A DNA stretch of 6,608 nucleotides from Candidatus Falkowbacteria bacterium CG10_big_fil_rev_8_21_14_0_10_43_11 (GTDB lineage Bacteria > Patescibacteriota > Patescibacteriia > Patescibacteriales > XYC2-FULL-47-12), in contig PFAS01000038.1 in NCBI GenBank assembly GCA_002778635.1, forward strand, positions 1 to 6,608. The letters run 5' to 3'. Made by a program: the position numbers and the translations under genes. A model generated the notes under the pieces. The model worked only from the letters and a program-made list of their open reading frames with translations, was not told the origin of the DNA and made no database searches. Positions 3,512 through 6,608 of this stretch are shown one piece after another. The stretch's first letter is position 1; every line of letters begins with the position of its first letter.

Positions 3512-4927
3512 ATGTTAAAAATATACAACACTTTATCCCGCAAAAAAGAAAACTTTAAGCCAATTAAAGATAACGCGGTTACTTTTTACCATTGCGGGCC
3601 GACCGTATACTGGACGCAACACATCGGCAACATGCGCGCGGTCGTGATGTGCGATTTAATCGTGCGTTCGTTGGAATATTTGGATTATAAAGTAAAACTC
3701 GCGCGCAATTATACCGATGTCGGGCATTTAACGAGCGACGAGGATGAGGGAGAAGACAAACTGGAAAAAGGCGCGAAGCGCGACAAAATTACGCCGCAGG
3801 AAGTCGCGGATAAATATATAAAAGTGTTTGAGAATGATATTGCGGCGTTAAATGCGAGACCGGCCGACATTAAACCGCGGGCAACCGATACTATCAAAGA
3901 AATCATTGAGATGACGCAAAATTTATTGGATAAGGGATATGCGTATCAAACGGAACTCGCGATTTATTTTGACGTTTCTAAGGCAAAAAATTATACGCAA
4001 TTATCCGGCCAGAATTTAGCCAAAAATATCGCGGACGCTGGGAAAGGAGAAGTGAGCGACCCGGACAAAAAAAATTTCGCTGATTTCGCCCTGTGGTTTT
4101 TTAAAGCCGGCGCGCATAAAAACGCGATGCAGACTTGGGATTCCCCATGGGGAGTCGGGTTTCCGGGCTGGCACATTGAATGTTCCGCCATGGCCAAAAA
4201 ATTTTTAGGCGGTACGCTTGATATCCACATGGGCGGAATTGAACATGTGCCGGTGCATCACACTAACGAAATCGCCCAGTCCGAAGCCGCCAATGGCGTT
4301 AAATTCGTCAATTATTGGCTCCATAACGAGCATTTAACCGTCAACGGGGCAAAGATGGCCAAATCCGAAGGTACGGCTTATTCTTTGGGCGAAATAACAG
4401 CTAAAGGATATGATCCGCTCGCTTTGCGCTATTTCTTTTTAAACGCGCATTATCGCTCCAAACAAAACTTCAGCTGGGACGCCATGGACGCGGCGGCGGC
4501 CGGTTTAAAAAAATTGCAGAATAAAATCATTGACTTGAAAACAGCGGCCGAGTCAGCTAACGAAAAAATCAACGAATCAAGCGTAAACGAAAAATATCGC
4601 GGTGAATTCATCAAGGCGGTTGAAGACGATGTTAACATTCCGCAGGCGCTGGCCGTGCTTTGGGAAATGCTGAAAGACGGCGGTTTGACGGCTGACGAAG
4701 CGCTCGCGACCGCTTTTGATTTTGATAAAATTTTAGGATTAAATTTGGCCCGCGTCAAAGCGGAAAAAACGGCCGTTCCCGCCGAGATTCAAGCACTGAC
4801 GGATAATCGGCAAAAGTTTAGGGAGGTAGGGGATTTTGCGGAAGCCGACAGAATCAGGCAAGAAATTGAAAAAATAGGATATTTGATAGAAGATACGGCG
4901 GACGGATCAAAATTAATTAAAAAATAA
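3512..4927 (+). CDS. cysS: Cysteinyl-tRNA synthetase
   Basis: Class I synthetase that charges tRNA-Cys. The 471-aa length is normal (E. coli 461). The signatures are HIGN at 37-40 in place of HIGH and KMAKS at 281-285 in place of KMSKS. The zinc site is present: C28 in HCGPTVY, C224 in GWHIECSAM, H249 and E253 in VHHTNE. The C224-H249 spacing of 25 equals E. coli C209-H234. After the NYTDVGH strand an acidic segment (DEDEGEDKLEKGAKR) replaces the shorter loop of proteobacterial enzymes; I associate this form with CPR bacteria. The C-terminal part holds the helical bundle and the short anticodon-binding end (ADRIRQEIEKIGYLIEDT). The start is close to the preceding stop (9 nt), has no SD, and is preceded by GGACGAAT, which also occurs in the alaS tail. 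A terminator follows. Confidence 0.97.
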   Translation: MLKIYNTLSRKKENFKPIKDNAVTFYHCGPTVYWTQHIGNMRAVVMCDLIVRSLEYLDYKVKLARNYTDVGHLTSDEDEGEDKLEKGAKRDKITPQEVADKYIKVFENDIAALNARPADIKPRATDTIKEIIEMTQNLLDKGYAYQTELAIYFDVSKAKNYTQLSGQNLAKNIADAGKGEVSDPDKKNFADFALWFFKAGAHKNAMQTWDSPWGVGFPGWHIECSAMAKKFLGGTLDIHMGGIEHVPVHHTNEIAQSEAANGVKFVNYWLHNEHLTVNGAKMAKSEGTAYSLGEITAKGYDPLALRYFFLNAHYRSKQNFSWDAMDAAAAGLKKLQNKIIDLKTAAESANEKINESSVNEKYRGEFIKAVEDDVNIPQALAVLWEMLKDGGLTADEALATAFDFDKILGLNLARVKAEKTAVPAEIQALTDNRQKFREVGDFAEADRIRQEIEKIGYLIEDTADGSKLIKK

Positions 4928-4936
4928 AATTTTATA

Positions 4937-4966
4937 AAAATCCCGCTCATCGGGGTTTTATTTTTT
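4937..4966 (+). terminator. Intrinsic terminator after cysS
   Basis: CCCG and CGGG close a 5-nt loop (CTCAT), and AAAA/TTTT plus a T-G pair extend the stem to about 9 bp (4937-4959). The trailing sequence TTTTATTTTTT continues to 4966. It begins 10 nt after the cysS stop and separates the synthetase genes from the cell-wall gene. Confidence 0.85.
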
Positions 4967-4974
4967 ATATTTTA

Positions 4975-4983
4975 TGTTATAAT
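4975..4983 (+). promoter_or_regulatory. Extended -10 promoter of the M23 hydrolase gene
   Basis: TG-T-TATAAT is a full extended -10 element, which compensates for the absence of a clear -35; that position falls inside the cysS terminator. Transcription should start near 4990, giving a leader of about 20 nt. Confidence 0.6.
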
Positions 4984-4992
4984 AAAAAAGTT

Positions 4993-5006
4993 GATAAAAT
5001 TTTATC
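4993..5006. promoter_or_regulatory. 14-bp palindrome between promoter and start codon of the M23 gene
   Basis: GATAAAATTTTATC is a perfect palindrome starting about 10 nt past the -10 box and ending 3 nt before the ATG. It overlaps the predicted transcription start and the leader, and no SD is visible there. It could be an operator or a small mRNA hairpin at the ribosome entry site. AT-rich palindromes also arise by chance. Confidence 0.4.
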
Positions 5007-5009
5007 CTC

Positions 5010-6239
5010 ATGCGTAATGTAAAAATAAAAAAAATAGCGGCAGTTTTTTTAATCGCGGCTTTTTGCCTCCCAAATTTTGCTTTCGGGCAAACAATTGATA
5101 ACGCGGCCAATCAGGAGATAACCGAATTACAAAATCAAATTGTCGCCAAGCAAAAAGAACTGGAAGAATCCAAAGGCAAGGAAGATGAGCTAAAGAAAAA
5201 AATAGAAGAAAAGCAGTCGGAACAGGCAAATTTGAAAAACCAAATTTCCGTTCTGGACAACGGCATCGCCAAAACCGAAATGGAAATAAAATCAACGCAG
5301 CTGGACATTGATAAAACCGCTTTGGAAATCAAAAAAACAACTTTAGAAATACGAGAAACCGAAAAAGACATTGGGCGCAAAAAAGATTATTTGGCGTCGG
5401 TTCTGCGCCTGATCGCCCAAAGCGGGGATAAAAATAGTTTAGAAATATTGTTGGCGCACAAATCGCTCTCGGAATTTTTAGACCAGCTGGAATACGTCAA
5501 AGATTTGAACGCGAGCTTGGAAGAAGTTTTAGGGAAAGTAAAAGCGGTTAAGGCTGATTTGGAAAAACAAAATGAAGGTTTAAATAAAAAGAAAAAAAAC
5601 TTGGAAGATTTAAAAAAAGAGTTAGCGAATAAAAAGGCGGAAATTTCCGACCAAAAAATCAATAAGCAGTTTATTTTGGATAAAACGAAACAATCGGAAA
5701 AAGAATACCAAAAAATGCTGGCGGCGGCTAAAGCGGAACAAGAAAACGCCAACGCCTCAATCATCGCCGCCGAACAAAAAATCCGCCAAAAACTCGCGGA
5801 ACAGCAGGGGATTAACGGTTTAAAATTCAACGACGCGGGTTTCGTCTGGCCGGTGCCGCAAAACGTCATCACCGCTTATTTCCATGACCCGGAGTATCCT
5901 TATCGGCACATATTTGAGCATCCGGCGATTGACATTCGCGCGGGGCAAGGAACGGCGATTAGAGCCGCGGCCACGGGTTATGTGGCGAAAGCTAAAAATG
6001 CCGGCTACGGTTACAGTTATATAATGCTCGTGCACGGCGACGGGCTGTCTACGGTGTACGGGCACGTATCCGGCATTGCCGTGGAAGCCGATCAATTCGT
6101 GGCGCAGGGGCAAGTCATCGGCTATTCCGGCGGCATGCCGGGCACTCCGGGAGCGGGTTATTTAACCACCGGCCCGCATCTGCATTTTGAAGTGCGGCTG
6201 AACGGGATACCGGTGAATCCTTTGAGTTACTTGCCATAA
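5010..6239 (+). CDS. Secreted murein hydrolase: coiled coil plus M23 (LytM) peptidase, EnvC/PcsB-like
   Basis: A 409-aa exported cell-wall endopeptidase. Residues 1-26 form a signal peptide (KIKK, hydrophobic 9-20, probable cleavage after AFG). Residues about 33-265 are a long Lys/Glu-rich coiled coil. In its middle, LRLIAQSGDKNSLEILLAHKSLSEFLDQLEYV (from 132) matches the segment in EnvC/PcsB-type proteins between the two long helices. The C-terminal M23 domain (about 280-409) keeps the zinc ligands and catalytic residues: HPAID (H304, D308), YGH (H352) and HLH (H390, H392). Intact ligands predict an active enzyme rather than a degenerate EnvC-like activator. Family members are held inactive by the coiled coil until FtsEX releases them at the septum, so this is probably a daughter-cell separation enzyme; no ftsEX is in the window. 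It is transcribed alone from its own promoter. I give no symbol because EnvC, PcsB and CwlO-type names cannot be told apart here. Confidence 0.92.
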   Translation: MRNVKIKKIAAVFLIAAFCLPNFAFGQTIDNAANQEITELQNQIVAKQKELEESKGKEDELKKKIEEKQSEQANLKNQISVLDNGIAKTEMEIKSTQLDIDKTALEIKKTTLEIRETEKDIGRKKDYLASVLRLIAQSGDKNSLEILLAHKSLSEFLDQLEYVKDLNASLEEVLGKVKAVKADLEKQNEGLNKKKKNLEDLKKELANKKAEISDQKINKQFILDKTKQSEKEYQKMLAAAKAEQENANASIIAAEQKIRQKLAEQQGINGLKFNDAGFVWPVPQNVITAYFHDPEYPYRHIFEHPAIDIRAGQGTAIRAAATGYVAKAKNAGYGYSYIMLVHGDGLSTVYGHVSGIAVEADQFVAQGQVIGYSGGMPGTPGAGYLTTGPHLHFEVRLNGIPVNPLSYLP

Positions 6240-6249
6240 TTAAAGATGT

Positions 6250-6420
6250 AAATATAATGCAAATCTACAAATTTATGCAAATACTGCAAAATTAATAATT
6301 TGAATGTCTTGAATAAAAGGTAATATTGTTTCATATCAAAAATTTAATTTATCGGTAAAAACATTCAAATATAATTTTTGTAGCATTTGTATTTTAATTT
6401 GCAGTATTCGCATTATATTT
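6250..6420. repeat. Long imperfect inverted repeat filling the spacer after the M23 gene
   Basis: The outer arms AAATATAATGC (6250-6260) and GCATTATATTT (6410-6420) are perfect 11-bp complements. The inner arms ATTTGAATGT (6298-6307) and ACATTCAAAT (6361-6370) are perfect 10-bp complements. The sequence between them on each side is also related by eye, with indels (each arm carries CTACAAA-like and ACTGCAAA-like words). The arms are about 58-60 bp around a loop of about 53 bp. The spacer has no coding frame of note. It could be a MITE-like element or a degenerate CPR intergenic repeat. The right arm provides the -10 box of the next gene. Confidence 0.65.
6414..6419 (+). promoter_or_regulatory. 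Candidate -10 box for the right-edge gene
   Basis: TATATT ends 8 nt before the ATG at 6428 with no SD between, the same leaderless layout as alaS. It lies inside the right arm of the inverted repeat. No good -35 is visible. Confidence 0.4.
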
Positions 6421-6427
6421 TTATTTT

Positions 6428-6608
6428 ATGCCAACACAAGAAGAAATAATCCAAAACTTATTTCCGCATATCTGCCAAATTTTAAAAGCGGATGGTTTGC
6501 ATTTTCGTCCGATGCGCCGGATAAGAGAGATTAACACGAAGAAAAGCTATGTGGTCGGTCGGATTAACCTGAAAACTAAAACCATCACGCTTGATTTATA
6601 TACGGCGA
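6428..6608 (+). CDS. N-terminal part of an uncharacterised protein (truncated by window end)
   Basis: Sixty residues are visible from ATG to the window edge, starting MPTQEEIIQNLFPHICQILK and continuing through FRPMRRIREINTKKSYVVGRINLKTKTITLDLYTA. There is no signal peptide. The pattern of a basic stretch followed by GRIN and a strand ITLDLYTA resembles the part just before the HExxH helix of small SprT/ImmA-type zinc proteases. The would-be motif lies outside the window, so this is only a weak guess. The frame is open to the edge with normal codon use, and the start is preceded by a -10 box without an SD. Confidence 0.7.
   Translation, partial: MPTQEEIIQNLFPHICQILKADGLHFRPMRRIREINTKKSYVVGRINLKTKTITLDLYTA

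Noticed and set aside
5387..5872. 161-aa open frame antisense to the M23 gene
   Set aside because: A Phe/Ser-rich product is what the complement of a Lys/Glu-rich coiled coil gives; the sense strand is a clear gene.

Overview
The window looks like chromosomal DNA from a Candidate Phyla Radiation (Patescibacteria, probably Parcubacteria-like) bacterium. This is inference from gene form. The alanyl-tRNA synthetase is much shorter than the usual bacterial enzyme. The cysteinyl-tRNA synthetase has HIGN and KMAKS signatures followed by an acidic segment (DVGHLTSDEDEGEDK) that I associate with CPR CysRS. Most plus-strand genes lack a Shine-Dalgarno (SD) sequence, and the spacers are AT-rich with degenerate repeats. 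TAA, TAG and TGA all appear to act as stops, so I see no sign of a TGA-glycine code.

Layout, plus strand unless stated. The C-terminal end of an unidentified gene (2-73) is followed 5 nt later by a small thioredoxin-fold protein (79-348). Next comes a compact minus-strand operon (about 1119 down to 371) encoding three tiny proteins of 37, 78 and 68 aa. It has a consensus-like sigma70 promoter, a clear SD before each gene, and an intrinsic terminator. The 37-aa gene (931-1044) is a predicted single-span membrane peptide short enough to be missed by ordinary gene calling. A terminator-like hairpin and a TATAAT box that implies a leaderless mRNA lie directly before alaS (1174-3120). AlaS is followed by a charged protein of unknown function (3107-3502), cysS (3512-4927) and an intrinsic terminator. 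A secreted coiled-coil/M23 murein hydrolase of EnvC/PcsB type (5010-6239) has its own extended -10 promoter. A 170-bp spacer forming a long imperfect inverted repeat then leads to the start of another gene (6428 to the window end).

The plus-strand genes are housekeeping: tRNA charging with Ala and Cys, thiol redox, and septal peptidoglycan cleavage. The least explained parts are the SD-led small-protein operon, an AT-rich block inside alaS (about 2190-2550), and the alaS 3' end, which is built from a palindrome plus a 19-bp tandem repeat that also supplies the next gene's start codon. I found no CRISPR array, tRNA, rRNA, transposase or recognisable defence gene.
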